This document shows positions 1 to 12,969 of a stretch of 64,000 nt of DNA, one piece after another; the first letter of the stretch is position 1; every line of letters starts with the position of its first letter. The stretch comes from Sitta carolinensis (taxonomy: Eukaryota; Chordata; Aves; Passeriformes; Sittidae), in assembly GCA_032173965.1 (NCBI GenBank), contig CM063285.1:25889660-25953659 (forward strand). The letters run 5' to 3'. The notes under the pieces were generated by a model that saw nothing but the letters and a program-made list of their open reading frames with translations, ran no database searches and was not told where the DNA came from. Position numbers and translations under genes: made by a program.

Positions 1-1080
1 GCATATTAGTGTATTCTTCCAGACATTAAACACCCCCCCCCCCAATATCATCCTAAATGGACAAAATTCACCTGAGTATGTATTTGGAAGAAATTCTGCT
101 TTGAACACATTAAATACAGTTTAAGGATTTGGTCGCAGTGAGAGATTTTGCATTGACTGTCTCTCAGTCAGGAAAAGTGTAATTATAGAACTTGAATTCT
201 GATGAATAGTTTTGCGCACATCTTACTTTCTCTTTAATGCTGGATAGTATGATGTTAAATGCAGTTTATGTCCAATGCAGTCAAATATATAATCTGTATT
301 ACTAGGAAGTATAATTTAATACAGTTGTGGTGATTTAAATAGTGAGGCTCTTAAATTACACTAAAGGTCAAACAACTACAAATTATTTGGTACAGTTTTT
401 TCCTTGTAATTAAGAAAATTCTGAGCTACAGACCCACAGATATATTAATTTAGTTTTGGTCATTAGTGTGTTTTTTAATAATTTGTTTAATGTACAAAAA
501 GAAAAATCATTAGAAGGGAAAGCTTTTTTCATTCCCATGAGAAGTCTAATACATGATATAAACATATTACACCTGTCTGTGGAAAAGCAGTGCCTGCTCC
601 CATTTATTGTGTATTGTACTTGCTTAGAGCACTAAAAGCATTTGTTTAGAAAGTAAGGGATTAGAGTTAGCAGCAAGCAATGCACAAAAACCATTTGTTT
701 ACTTACTTATTTATTGTGAACTATTCAGAATGATCTATCCTGTCTCTCAGAGCCTTTATGAATATTTAAAGTTTAACATAAGGATAAATAATCTTAGTAG
801 AAAAAGTCATGATTGCCCAAGGCCACAGCATTCTATCAGTATCACATATATTTGCTTAGATCTTAAAACCCTTAGCATAAAAAGTAATGTTGAGTAATCA
901 GATGTCTCAAGCTGCCCTCTGAGAAAACCCCAATAAACTATTTGTCATTATTTTCACAGTCGCTAATGCAAGAAAGTCAAGGGCAATATAGGTTTATGGA
1001 AAGTATGCATTCGTGCATGAGGAAGGATATGTCAGAGGTGATGACAGGAGCCTTGCACCCCAAGGGCTGGACTTTATCCT
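1..1080. other. Non-coding AT-rich stretch
   Basis: No gene is visible. The stretch is AT-rich and stop-dense in all frames. The only simple repeat I see is a run of 11 C at 33-43. Confidence 0.6.
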
Positions 1081-1139
1081 GAAGAATGTTCAGAATAAGC
1101 TGCGAGGTGCCTGTGCTGTATCTGGGCTGGAAGAGCTGG

Positions 1140-1420
1140 AAGCACATCTTGCTTCTTGTGGCTGCCCATCGCCGCCCTGCCTCTGCTGATCTGGGGGCGG
1201 GCGGCAGAGTGAGTGTGATGAGTAAATTGCATACAGCCTCAGAGACCCGCCTGCACTGTGCGCGAGAGAAGGGGAACGCGATTATCCGTGCTGGCTCCTG
1301 CGAACTGCCAGTGTTGTCACTGCTCCCAGAGCTGGGGATGTCCCCTCTCACTGCCACTGCCACTACCACTATCACTGCTGCTACTGCTGCTATTGCTGCC
1401 ACCCCGCTCTGCACATAAAA
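1140..1420. promoter_or_regulatory. CpG-rich patch with GC boxes and CTG/CAC triplets
   Basis: This patch stands out from its AT-rich, CpG-poor surroundings: I count about a dozen CpG in roughly 260 bp. Two overlapping GC-box (Sp1-type GGGCGG) matches lie at 1195-1200 and 1199-1204. An imperfect triplet tract of CTG, CAC and CTA units runs from about 1349 to 1402. The minus strand has an open frame of 145 codons (977-1414), in which the triplets encode Ala/Val-rich sequence, and a plus-strand frame overlaps it. Neither product is recognisable, and the low-complexity tract itself removes stops. A small CpG island (promoter, enhancer or first exon of an unannotated transcript) is an inference from composition only. 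A GC-rich repeat remnant is the alternative. Confidence 0.4.
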
Positions 1421-1424
1421 ATGA

Positions 1425-4400
1425 CAGTTTCAGTTCTCTGAGAGTATTTCAGATTTCTGGAGGGCGTTGTATACCGCTAAGGTGAAACAGGATAAAGAAA
1501 GATGGGAGAACCCTGATATGCCACCAGCATAGTACAAAGACAAGGCTGGGGTTCTTCAGCTGCAAAATTCAATGCTTGGGATCAACAGGAATTGAAGTGT
1601 CAGTCTGTTATCAATTTTCAAGTTCTTGTCTCAGTTACACTAGCTGTAAGTTGGAGCAACTCTAAAAGAATTCAAAAAAGATAGTCTGGATTTATGTGAG
1701 TGCATCTGGGGACAGCGTTTTTCTCTGTTTTTGCATACAAGCAAATTATTTGCCTCAGCTTTCCAGAAAAAGGCTTCACTTAATGGTAATGCAACACAAT
1801 TGTTTGTGGTTTTTGCTGAGGTTTTTTTTTTGTTTGCTTGTTTTGTTCCATTGAACAGTGTCCTTTAAGTATTCAGAAAACAATCTGTGGCTATTTATAA
1901 TCTTGCAAACTGGATCAACTGTTCTCTTTCTCAGTGCTTCATTTAATGTTAGAATGATGGAGAAGGAAGCATTGTTAATTTTAATAAAATTAACTTTGTA
2001 GCATTATTTCAATGCTTTACAATAAGTTTCTATGATGCCCCAGGGACACCTCTGTTTGTACTCAAATGTCTTGATCACAGTTTTGTTAAAGTAGAATCAC
2101 TTGGCCTTATTATCTTTTTTTTTTTTTACTGCCTGAACTCAAGCTGTTTTGTAGCTGTCCTGTGATACAAATATATGCACTCTTGGGCAGTGATTAAAAT
2201 TTGTATATTTTAAAAATATGTTCCTAGAGTCAGTTGCCACAGGAGTAGCTCTGAACTATCAGTATTTGTGCTATTTTCACATCAAAGTGCAAACAGGAAA
2301 TATTGTGAAGCACAGATAACTTATAGTCTTCTTAAAATACTATTTGTGCATACTAATTAGTTGTAACCATGGGAAGCAGTATTAACAGTATACTTTTCAT
2401 TTTAAACCAGGCTCTCTTGTGCTCCACTTGATTAATTGTCACAGACTGTAATTTTATCATAGTTAAAACTGATTCAAGCCCATTTCCCCGTAGTAATATT
2501 TTATTTTTTTTTTTTTTTTTGGTTTGGAGAAATTAATATTCCTCAAAATCTAATTAATGATCTCCAAAGAATTATTTGCATGGAGGATGTTAGAGTTTTA
2601 CAGCAATTATGCATTGAATGTAACTCATTAAAAGGTCCATTTTCATTACTGGGTTTAGTGATGAGGTGACAGGCGTAACCACTCCAACTGGACAGGCAAA
2701 ATACAAAGTGAGACTGGGAAATCCTTCAGTGTAATGCCACCAGTGTAGCCAAGTTATTTATCCATCATGAAATTTTCAGAAACAAAATGGCTCTGAAATT
2801 AACAGTAAGTTCTTTTGAAGGTTACCTGTTGTCTGACAAAAATTGTGGCATATTCCTTCCATTCAAAGAAGGATGCATTTGATGGTGTTCTGAGGGGCTG
2901 GATCCTGCTATATTTCCTTCTCACTGAGTAATATCACCATAAACCATCACTTGATTTGAATCATCTGAACCACAAGATACGATGCAGTGGGGGAGAGGGT
3001 GGACAACTTTCACTGGTGAGATGTAGATCAATGAGATCAAGCCCCAGTTCTCCCAACCTGTGTCAATCGCTCCTCTGATATTGGGAGAAATTTGAAGCAC
3101 CTTTCTTTTATCTTTGAGCGATATTTTGCATAAAACTTTGGCTTAGAAATTTATCTTTAATTCTGTTACACTGGAAGTGGCTGTGCATGACAAACTTTAA
3201 TATGTTTAATTTGTCTGAGACATCATTAAAGCCCACCAGGCTAGCTGTGCACAAGGTAGCATAATTCATGGCAGACAGGAGATCCATTCATTATTTCTGC
3301 CATAATTACAGCAAAAGCATTATTGATAAATCAAACAGAAGTAATAATTCTTTTTTAAAAAATGAAGTTTCTGTGGCTTTATAATGAAACAGGAAGATAC
3401 TGTATGTATAATCAATCTTCCCAATCACACATTTATTGGGACTTCTGAGATGCAGAACAAAAACCTTCTCACCTTTTCCCTGTGTGTCATGAATATATTT
3501 CATCTCCGGCAATATTAATATATAAGAAGTCATACACTACAGCTCAAAATATACTAACTGTACATTTTGTCTCTTTCATTCCCACCTGCACATTCCCCAA
3601 TAAATCAGTGATAGTAATATCTGAGGTCCTAATATAGCAAAACACTTAAGAACATACTTAACCTTAAACACACGAGTAGCCTCATTATAATCAGCAAGTT
3701 TCCTCATGCTTTAAATTTAAGCTCACATTTAAGTGCTTTGTTGAATCATAGCCAAAATGAAACAGTACAAACCAAGGTGTTTTCTGCATTGAAATACAGG
3801 GTATTAACACTGTGGCTTACCCTGATGAAAAAAACCACACCTGGAAGTGTGAATCACAAGAACACTATTAATTCAACCTCATGGGGCTTTAGTATAGCAA
3901 TACATGCTCTATAGATGGGATTTTCAAGGCTGAATGTATTTAGAACTGCTAAGCACAGGCAAATAGAAGAATAGTTATCCTGGCAATCACTCATGATTGC
4001 TAATGCTACGATTGCTAACGTATCCAATTATACCCGTCTATTGTTAGCATGTCCTCAGTATTTTCTGTGTTCTAAAACCCAAAGACAGCAATTCCACCAG
4101 GCTAGTAATATCACAGCAGTATTTGTACAATGAGTCTGTGCAGTGTTTTGGTTTATCATAACAACAGAAATACTAAATAACAGTCTTTTATCTCATACTG
4201 GAAGGAGATTATCTGGATGACCTAATCAGGTCTTTGATTTTTTTTTTGTTTAATATATCTTTACCTTCAGATTCACAGAGAGGTGTGAAAATTTGGTCCA
4301 AATGGTAAGAAATAAATGCAAATATATTTTTTTAAATCCTCAAATAAAATAAGCATTTTTTGCTTTTTATATTTAAAAAGAAGCATCCAATGTGCAATCT

Positions 4401-6690
4401 ATTTCTGAATACAAGTTAGCCCAACAGCAATCTCAGTGAAGTTTTAATATTTTACAAGTGTGATCTAAGGCTAATTTGTATCTGCATATAAAATGAAGGC
4501 AATTAAAGAAGAAAAGAGGAAGGAGAATCTGATATATTCTCACTCTTATTATTCTTGATTAATTCGGATAACTTTAAAGGACTAATTATTTTTCCTACCA
4601 GGATATTTGAGGTGACATTTCATCCTTCTGGGTATACTCAGTTGTACTTTAATTCTACGTTAACCCGACTAGTAATTTCAGAATTTGTATACTTTTTACT
4701 CATCATCATGCGAAATGTTTTCTCTCAGGATGGTGATCTTTGAGCTGTTATGGTTATTTTTGACAATTTAGCTGGTATTGAAACAGAAGTATCAGTACTA
4801 AACTAAATAGTTGTCAGCAGTGAAAAGCCTATAGTATGCAAATGCTATTGCTAAAATTTAAATCCGATTCATTTTTATGCAGAAAAATAACTAAGGTGCT
4901 ACTAATGTCTGAGTTAATGCCAACTTCATGAACTCCTCATGGTACTGCTGTAGTGCTGATGGTATGCCAAAGCTCAAGAGCTTTGGGGTTTTTTGGTTTT
5001 CTTTTTTCTCCAGACCAGAAATTAATGAATTTTTCTGTGCCCAAACACATTTAGGACATGGCTTTTATGTCTGAAATTTTTACTTGGAGTTGCCGTTTCA
5101 TTACCTAAGGTCATAAAATGCCTAAACTTATACACATACACACACCCCTACCCCCATCTCTAAGTGAAGAGTGAAGCGAACACAAGTTTGTGTTGACCTA
5201 AGGGAACAAAAAAAAAAAAAAAAAAAAAAAAAATCAAGACTGTAAATAAGTCTCATAATACAGCAATGAAGAAAGTACAGAAGGTACTGCAGCACTCATA
5301 TGAGTACATGTTTTTCCTCTTCACTGGGAGATATAATAACTACTCACCCTCTTCTTCCATACATATAGTACCAAATTAAAGTTAGGGTGCTTGGACAACT
5401 TGATGCTGATGATCTAGGAAAAACAACTAGACAGAAGGCTGGTTGCAAAGCTACCTTTGCAATAGTTTAAGATGATACTCAAGATTTTTAAGCAAAAACC
5501 TTCTTCGTCCATGTTCCCAGAACATATCTGAAAAAAAGCTGAAAAAACAATTGCATTCCACTTGCTATCTGTGACCTGCAAGGAACAGCTCTTTCAGGGA
5601 ACAGTAAAATAATATGCTTGCTGGCAACATTTTAAAAAAAAATTCAAATAGGGAGAAATCTTTGTATGCTGAAATATGAGTTTATTTCTCTCTTGCTTAT
5701 TTTTAAGTAGTTTCTGTCTTATGATATTTTTTTTGCCTGTTCCTACATATTTCTAAATTCATGGTTTCAAGTGTATTTTGTAGCAATAAATCTCATAGGA
5801 TATGTTTTTGTTTTTCTGCAGAATTTTTTTCTCATATTGTTTACTATATTTTGTGATCATGAAAAAATCCCTCACCAACTTCTGTCCAGAATTTTCTTCA
5901 TATTTCCCTTATTTTCCTGGGATTTTTCCTTCTCAGTGAATTAGAATGTCCTGGTCTTTCTAGTCCCCCTTCAGATACGTATTTTACCAAGAGCATAATC
6001 ATTTTGTTTGGATCACTAAGGCCTCTGCTGTGTTTCCAGGAGCATGAGTGTAAATGACTGGATTTAAGCAGTATTTATATAGTCTCAGAAATTGATCTAG
6101 ACCCTGTTTAAAGTCACTGAAGGCATTCCAGTTGACAGCAGTTTGTAATGAGGCCCTTATAAGATAATGAATATAAGAACAAGTCAAAGAACATTTACTA
6201 AAATAATAACAAAAAATTACTTGAGGGAGTTTTTGGTTTAGTGTAGCATTTGTTGTCCAGTCATGTGTTCTGAAATTTGATTAAGCATTTATTAATTCTT
6301 GCCAAGTAGTACATGCTATTAATTTCCAGTCATCAATTGTTTTAAAAATATTCTGTGTTCATTTTATCTATTGTTTAGTCTCACTTTGTTGTTGGATGCA
6401 TATCCCACTTTCTTCTCATGGAATGAACACCTAAAAATTAGTAATTGGAACATAAATGATGAACAAAGGACAAGGAAAGGAACTGCAGTACAAATAAGAG
6501 AGTCTTGAGATGTGCAAATAGGTGTTTGCCTATGAGTGATAACACCAGCATTTCTGAGTGACTAATATTATAAGGTCATGAGGACAAGACAGTTGAAGAC
6601 TGAATCATGAGGGGAAAATATTTTTAAATATTTGACTCTGGGATCTAGATAAATATACATATGTATTTCTTTGTATTATTTCTGGTATAT
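1425..6690. other. Non-coding stretch, mostly unique sequence
   Basis: No gene or recognisable transposon is visible. It contains T and A runs, including 17 T at 2504-2520 and 26 A at 5208-5233. A cluster of homeodomain/POU-like words lies at 2551-2614 (reported as a finding). Open frames here are short and look like chance. Confidence 0.55.
5208..5233 (+). repeat. A26 homopolymer
   Basis: An uninterrupted run of 26 A. I see no transposon body upstream that would make it a poly(A) tail, so it is best read as a mononucleotide microsatellite. Confidence 0.9.
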
Positions 6691-6888
6691 CATAGAATCA
6701 TAGAATGGTTTGTGTTCAAAGGGACCTTAAAGCTCATCTAGTCCCAGCCACCCTGCCATGGGCAGGAGCACCTTCCAATGGTCCAGATTGCTCAGAGCAC
6801 CACTCAACTTGGACTAGAGCTCTTCTGCATCCACAGCTTCCCTGGGCATCCTGTTCCAGTGCCTCACCACCCTTACAGTGAGGAAATG
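6691..6888 (-). mobile_element. CR1 LINE 3' end, 5'-truncated
   Basis: On the plus strand the segment opens with CATAGAATCATAGAATGG, the reverse complement of the ATTCTATGATTCTATG-type 3' terminus of avian CR1. It continues with the usual antisense words for the CR1 3' region (CACCCTGCCATGGGCAGG, CATCCTGTTCCAGTGCCTCA). The element is therefore on the minus strand, with its 3' end at 6691 and its 5' truncation near 6888. About 200 bp remain, all from the 3' end, as expected of the heavy 5' truncation of CR1. Open frames across it are not genes. The left border is clear and the right border is approximate. Confidence 0.92.
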
Positions 6889-6889
6889 T

Positions 6890-9800
6890 TACACACATGT
6901 ATGTGTCTCTGACTGTAAGGGAGAGAGTTAAAAAATAAATTATAATAGGAATTTCAAGAGAACAATTATTTATTATTAACATATCTGACTTAATGTATGT
7001 ACAGATGTAGCTGAAATCAAGGGATCTATTTATATCATTTTAGGACAGTGCTTCAGCTTTTATAATGGAAACCTTCTGTTGTGATGTGGTGTTTCCTTTC
7101 TTGAACGGTCTGCTTTATTTGACTAACTTCCTCTAGGACTCTGGATTGTATGAAATAAACTATCAGGGTGCTTTCAGTGGAAATGATCAAGCACTTCAAT
7201 CTATTAACTTGCCCAGAGAGAAAGACCATTTTGAAACTTACAAATATGTTTAGACCTGAATCAAAATGACCACGCTGATGTTTTGAAAATGTCACAGTGT
7301 CCCAAGTCCAAATAACATTTTATATTCTCAGAAACGTTTAGCTGAGCTCTTATAAAAGGATTTTAGTTAGATTTTAGATGAAGCAGAAGGAAGGCTGGAA
7401 AACAAAATTTCTAAGGTCCTTGAATGGCTACAAATATAGGAATTCAAGGAAATCATTTATGTAACATTCTGAGTCTAGAATATGAATCTGTCATCTTGTA
7501 GATAGGCCTGAAGAACATGGTATTTCAATTGGATGTCAAAATAGCAGCCAAGTTTTTAAACCTGTATCAACAGGAATGTGAAGGATCGAAGAATTGAAAT
7601 TAATTATTTGAATAATACTAGTCTCTTTTCCCAGAGGAGTAAAGATTTTTTTGCATATCACTTATGAAACTGTACAGTACATCTAACTGCATTTAGACAT
7701 TAACATTAATTGCTAATGGTTTCCTCTTACAGATTCTAACCAGTGGATTTATTGAATCATCCTAAATTTGGTCCTTCGGGGGAGTGTAGGAATAAGCTTG
7801 TCTATCCTTAGGAGCAAACTGCAAATCAGCAATTTTAGTGCTGCCTAAGATTGTCTGTTGTGGTGGGGTTTTTTTGTTTCATCGTGTTTTTAATTTTTTT
7901 TTTAATTACTAACATATATCAAGTTTATGCTAATTATATGAAAACATAACAGAGATACTCAGTAGCATTTAAGGAACTTAAAGTAATTAACCTAGTTCTA
8001 AGCTACAAAATGCTAAAAGACTCAGCACATTAAAGTAGGTGTAAAAATATAATGGAACACTTGATTTTACTGGTATTCAGCTTTTTTATGAAACTAAGTT
8101 ATATTTGTTTTCCTAAATATGTTAATGAGCTTTCTTCAAATATCATCTCCTTTTTTTTTCTATCTTTCTCATGTCTATAGATTTCTTTTCCATCCTTGTA
8201 CAATCATCTAAAAAGGCACCTTTACTTAATTGGAAATGTCACTTGAATTTGTTTATGTTTTGTTAGATGTACAATACAAAGTATTTATTTTTTCAATCTG
8301 GATGATGACTTCGTAAATTTTTATCCAGAACAAAACAATGAAGAACAAATATATTTTCTGCAAAAGTCAAAATGACCAAATGGCCGGGTATGCTGAAACA
8401 ATCAGTGGAAAATAACTTTGCATACCACTCACCAACACCATCCCAAGAGCATTGACTGAGTATTAGTGATGATTGAGATAATATCTTATTTTGAATGATC
8501 TTTACTGTTATATAATGCTCTACAACATATTAACTTACAGAAACTCATAAATAAATGACATTAATTAATTTTTTTATCAAATGCACTCTAGTTATAGAAG
8601 GAAGTGTGCTTCTTTATTTCAGAAGATATTTCAAATTTGCAGCCAGGAATTTACAGTGTGCATGACTCAATAGATCTAATGAAAGGCTACACAGTTCCAA
8701 AATTTGACAATGCTGAGATATTCTCATGTTGAGTTGTGGAAGAAAAGGCAAATGAATCCACAAAATTATTCTAGGTGTTGCAGAAATACACGAATCAAAT
8801 TGCATTTTTCTTTTACTGAAAATGTATGTGTGCAGTGATTTTTCATGAAAGCATTCTAAAGAAAGATGAATAACTACCAGTTTAGAAGTCTAGTTAAAAA
8901 AAAAAAAAAAAAAAAAAAAGTTACAATGTAAACATTTCCTTTTGCCTTTTAAGAAGAGATAGTGAATAAAATAAGATTAGCACAGACTACCAACCTGCCA
9001 GTGAATACTTTAAATAAGAAGTGTCTCTAGCTTCTGCATTGCAAAACTGCTTGAATAAGAATGTAAAAGTCATGACATATCATTTTTTTTCTAGAATGTA
9101 AAATCATTATTTTCTCCTTAATTGGTTCCTTTGAAAAATCTGTGGTCTTGCACAAAAAGATGTTTTTGTTTAGTTTTAATGAGTAGGTGTGTCTCTGGAC
9201 AGTCCTATATTGACAGCTCTGAAGACCTTTTATCTGCAGAGCCATACACCTGGGCAGTGACATTGATTGTATCACCAGTTGCCATGTTTATGCCTTCATC
9301 TGAAATAATGACAGGTTTGTTCTTTCTCCTTGACTCATCACCTCCTTGGCTCCCTGTCACGAGAGAGATGCAGCATATTCCAATTAGTATTAGATGTGGC
9401 AGCGGTGTTTCTGAGCCAGCCTTTGGGAAGTGAGCTCAGTGCTCCATACTCTTTACAGGAGCATCTGATAGCAACATGAGTTGTTCACTCTTTCCTGTTT
9501 GACCTGGGTGGAGTCTGAGCCAGAAATGTGGTATTCAAAGTACTCATATTCCACTACATGTCTATCAAGTCTATCGAACTTTTTGGAAAGAGATTGCAAT
9601 TAAGGAAAAGGAAAAGGTGGCATATTTTTTGTTATCTTCATGTAACAGCATGAGGTTGAATTTAACAAAAAATGAAACAGATTAAAAAAATTTCTTTTTG
9701 ACAGGTAACATTTCTGTAAACAGAAATGCAAAATTTATTGCAAAGGTATGCAGCACCTCCTTCCTGACTTAAGAAACATTTTGAAACAAATTATTTCTAT

Positions 9801-12800
9801 CTCCTTATTACATAACTAAACCAAGAATGGTTGCTTTAGGAATTCCAGAAAGGACACTGTAGCAAGCTCTACTGAGTTTGGTCAAAATCCAAACTGCAGG
9901 TTTAGCTCTCAGCAGATTTTAAAATTTAATATTAGACATTCAAGGCAGAGTGTCTGCATCATCATGGTTACTGTTAGATGGAATGAAAAATGGTGATTCT
10001 GCAAAAATCTTGTCATTTAACTTGCATATAAAGACCTCCAAATGCATTTAAATTAACATTATTGACAAAATTATTTTAGTCTGTATATTTTTTAGGAATG
10101 CTGTTTAAATCTAGAGTATACAGTAGAGTCTTGTACCACAGGTCATAAAATACTTTTTTTTTCAATGGCAGAAGAGTCTGTGGGATTACCTGTGTCATGT
10201 CTTAGAACTGATTGCAATTAAGGCATGGAGAATAAAGTCTAAGTTCCCTCTGGCTGCCCTGTGAACACTCAGAGAAGAAAGAATGCAAAAAGAGTTCCTG
10301 TGGGTGAAGTTCCCATCCTGCTCCGGTCGTGTACTCACATGTAAAGAGCTTGGGAGGAGTAGCAACTGATATTTCCCCTTCTCTGGTATCTACTACAAGA
10401 GTGTAAGAAGGGGAAGATGGAGACTGTCAAGAATCCTCTTCCTCTGAGGAAGAAAGATAATTCTCAGGAGGCACAACTCATTTTCCACAGTTATCAGTGC
10501 CTCCAAATCTGGTCTGTCCTTAAACAAAAATGGTCATAACCTGCAAGTTTCCTAAAAGTTGGTAGTACTAAATATTTTCCCAGCCAATTTTATGCTATGA
10601 CCTCAAAGTCCCTGCTGTCTCATTCTCTGAGATTTTTCATCTGGAAAAGGGAATAAAATACTATTTTTTCTGCTTGTCTCAGAAGAGAAAGAAAAAAAAA
10701 AAATTGTCAGAACAGACAAGTGGGAAAAGGGTTTTAGGACTAAATGGTTGTTCCAGGTATCATTTTTAATTTTTTCCCTCCAGTAACAATGTCAGCTTAA
10801 ATAGAACATTATCTTCCTTATCTCTAGTTTTTTAATCTTTCTCCTACTCTTTTCTCTCAGCTGTGCCAAAATTTGAACAGAAAGTAGTAAGTGGTCTAGG
10901 TTAAAGGAACTGTTGAAGGAGAAACAATAGTAAGTCTCTAAAAGCTGATTCATAAAAGGGCTTACAGATTGTACAGTAAATGTCCTAGTGGGAATCAGTT
11001 TCCAAGAATGAGATGGGGAATAAAACTCATGTAAGTGGCTCAGCTACAAAGAAAATGATTCATGGTATTGTGGAGCCCACGTGTGTGTGTTACTGAAGAC
11101 GCAAAGACTCTAGCATGAGTTTTCAGTTTTGCGAAGCCTAAGCATCTTGTCAATCTCCTAAATTTCAGTTTTAGATCTTCCTTCACGTATTTTCTTTCTT
11201 TCCTCCATACTTGACCATGGATTATTCATTCAGGACGATCAGTATGCAAAAAGGAAATGAAAGAAGATTGAAACTTATTCAGTTGCTCAGATCTCTATTA
11301 CAAGCTTAAATTGCATGCCTGCAGTGCTTAACTGAAGGCTAGATATCTATCTAGAGGACATGGGCATGCAAGAAAGGGTTTATAGCTTTGTTTCTAGTTT
11401 AGCAAAGCACCTTTGAAATAGATCGACTACAGACTATGTAAACAAAAAAATTAGATCTTTTTTAACTTGTGCCAAATGCCGGAAAATCTCTCTGTAAACA
11501 GTAGCTGCCAATTGTAATGGAAATGCTTCCAAGCCCAATACTGACAAGGTAAGAAATAGGAATGAGTTCTTGTTTACGTTATTTGTAACACTTGTGAGCA
11601 AGGTTCTTCTCATTATCTGTTGTTGAAATGGCCACCAAAAGGTAACCATAGACCTAAAAGTCAAGCTAAATTGCGAGGGTTTCTGTCTACTTTCTGTGAA
11701 AGGCCAAATCTGTAAAAATAATACATATATATAAATTCTCACCCATGAGACTGTATCAAATGTATTCTAAGGCAGATGATGTTAAATGATAGGGGGAGTA
11801 CTGATAATTTTTTTTTTCTCCTTTCCTCTTTGCTTGCTTACAGCCTTTGATAGAGTCTGGATAAGAGGGAATGGAAGCATTGACTTCAGGTCCCATAAAA
11901 CATATTATGTACATATTATTTTACATTTATTTAATAAAAAATGAAAATATTTCAAGTCACATCACAAAATTTTTAATTTATAGTTTTCAGAGGGAAACAG
12001 CTTATTTTGAATCATTTAAAAATATATGTGGAAATTGTCAGTATTCTTAGGAAAGGAGAAAGAAGAGCCGAGGAGGAAAAAGAGTAAAGGTTTCATTACT
12101 TCAAAGCTTTTTGATAAAAAATTCTCCATCAGAATGGAAGATTTTAAGGAGCTTGCATTTAGTCCTGTGGGGACTCAACTTTTAGGGTTCTGTAGGAATT
12201 AATCTCTACTATTACTTGTATTTCGAATTGATGTCTTTTCATGGATTTATGCTTTTGATACTATTTAGTTTGGCACTGCTTACACTGTGTTGTCCTGAGC
12301 TGAATTCAGAAGAGACTGATGTGGAGTATGAGATGTGGGCAAGACAGTTATCCTTATTTTAGTTCCATACAAATTGAATTTGAGAGGAGGGGATGGCAAA
12401 TGCTATAGTCCTGACTCTATATTACAGGATTCAGTTCTTGTATTTTAAATGTCACAAATTTCATAGATACGTCAAATGATTAATGCCTTCTATTATGCTG
12501 ACAGGTGACATATATTAAGAAGCAGAGAACACTGTGGTTAAGAGCCATCTGTGCAGATTCCAATACTAGGATGCGTGAGGGCAACTTCTGGCTAACCATT
12601 GTTGGTTACCTATTGCCATTGCTGTGCACACCAGCATTTTTCAGCAGCAGAGACCATGGTGATACACTGGCTGCACATTATGATGCTGAACCTCATTGTG
12701 AGAGTCCAGTAGATAACTATCTTAATAAGAATAATCCCCTTCCAGGAATATTTCATAGACATGTGCCCTTAATGATGGGGGTTATCTGCCCTATATCTGT

Positions 12801-12965
12801 TCTGAGTGCTAATTCTGACACAAACTATTTCTGTAGATGACTGAAGTCAATTCTCTTTCCGAAAGAAAAGTTTCTGCATTGTTCATCCTATTCCATGCTG
12901 TCTATGCTACCCTGTCACAAATAATCTTAAGCTCCTCATGGTAGGTCTAATATGTTTAAAGGCTT
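6890..12965. other. Non-coding stretch, mostly unique sequence
   Basis: No recognisable gene or transposon. It contains an A24 run at 8896-8919 and small A/T runs. One stop-free minus-strand stretch at 9208-9435 (76 codons) has splice-like borders and is discussed as a finding. By a rough estimate, stretches of that length are expected by chance in a window this size. Confidence 0.5.
8896..8919 (+). repeat. A24 homopolymer
   Basis: An uninterrupted run of 24 A in AT-rich sequence, with no visible retroposed body next to it. Confidence 0.9.
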
Positions 12966-12969
12966 CCAA

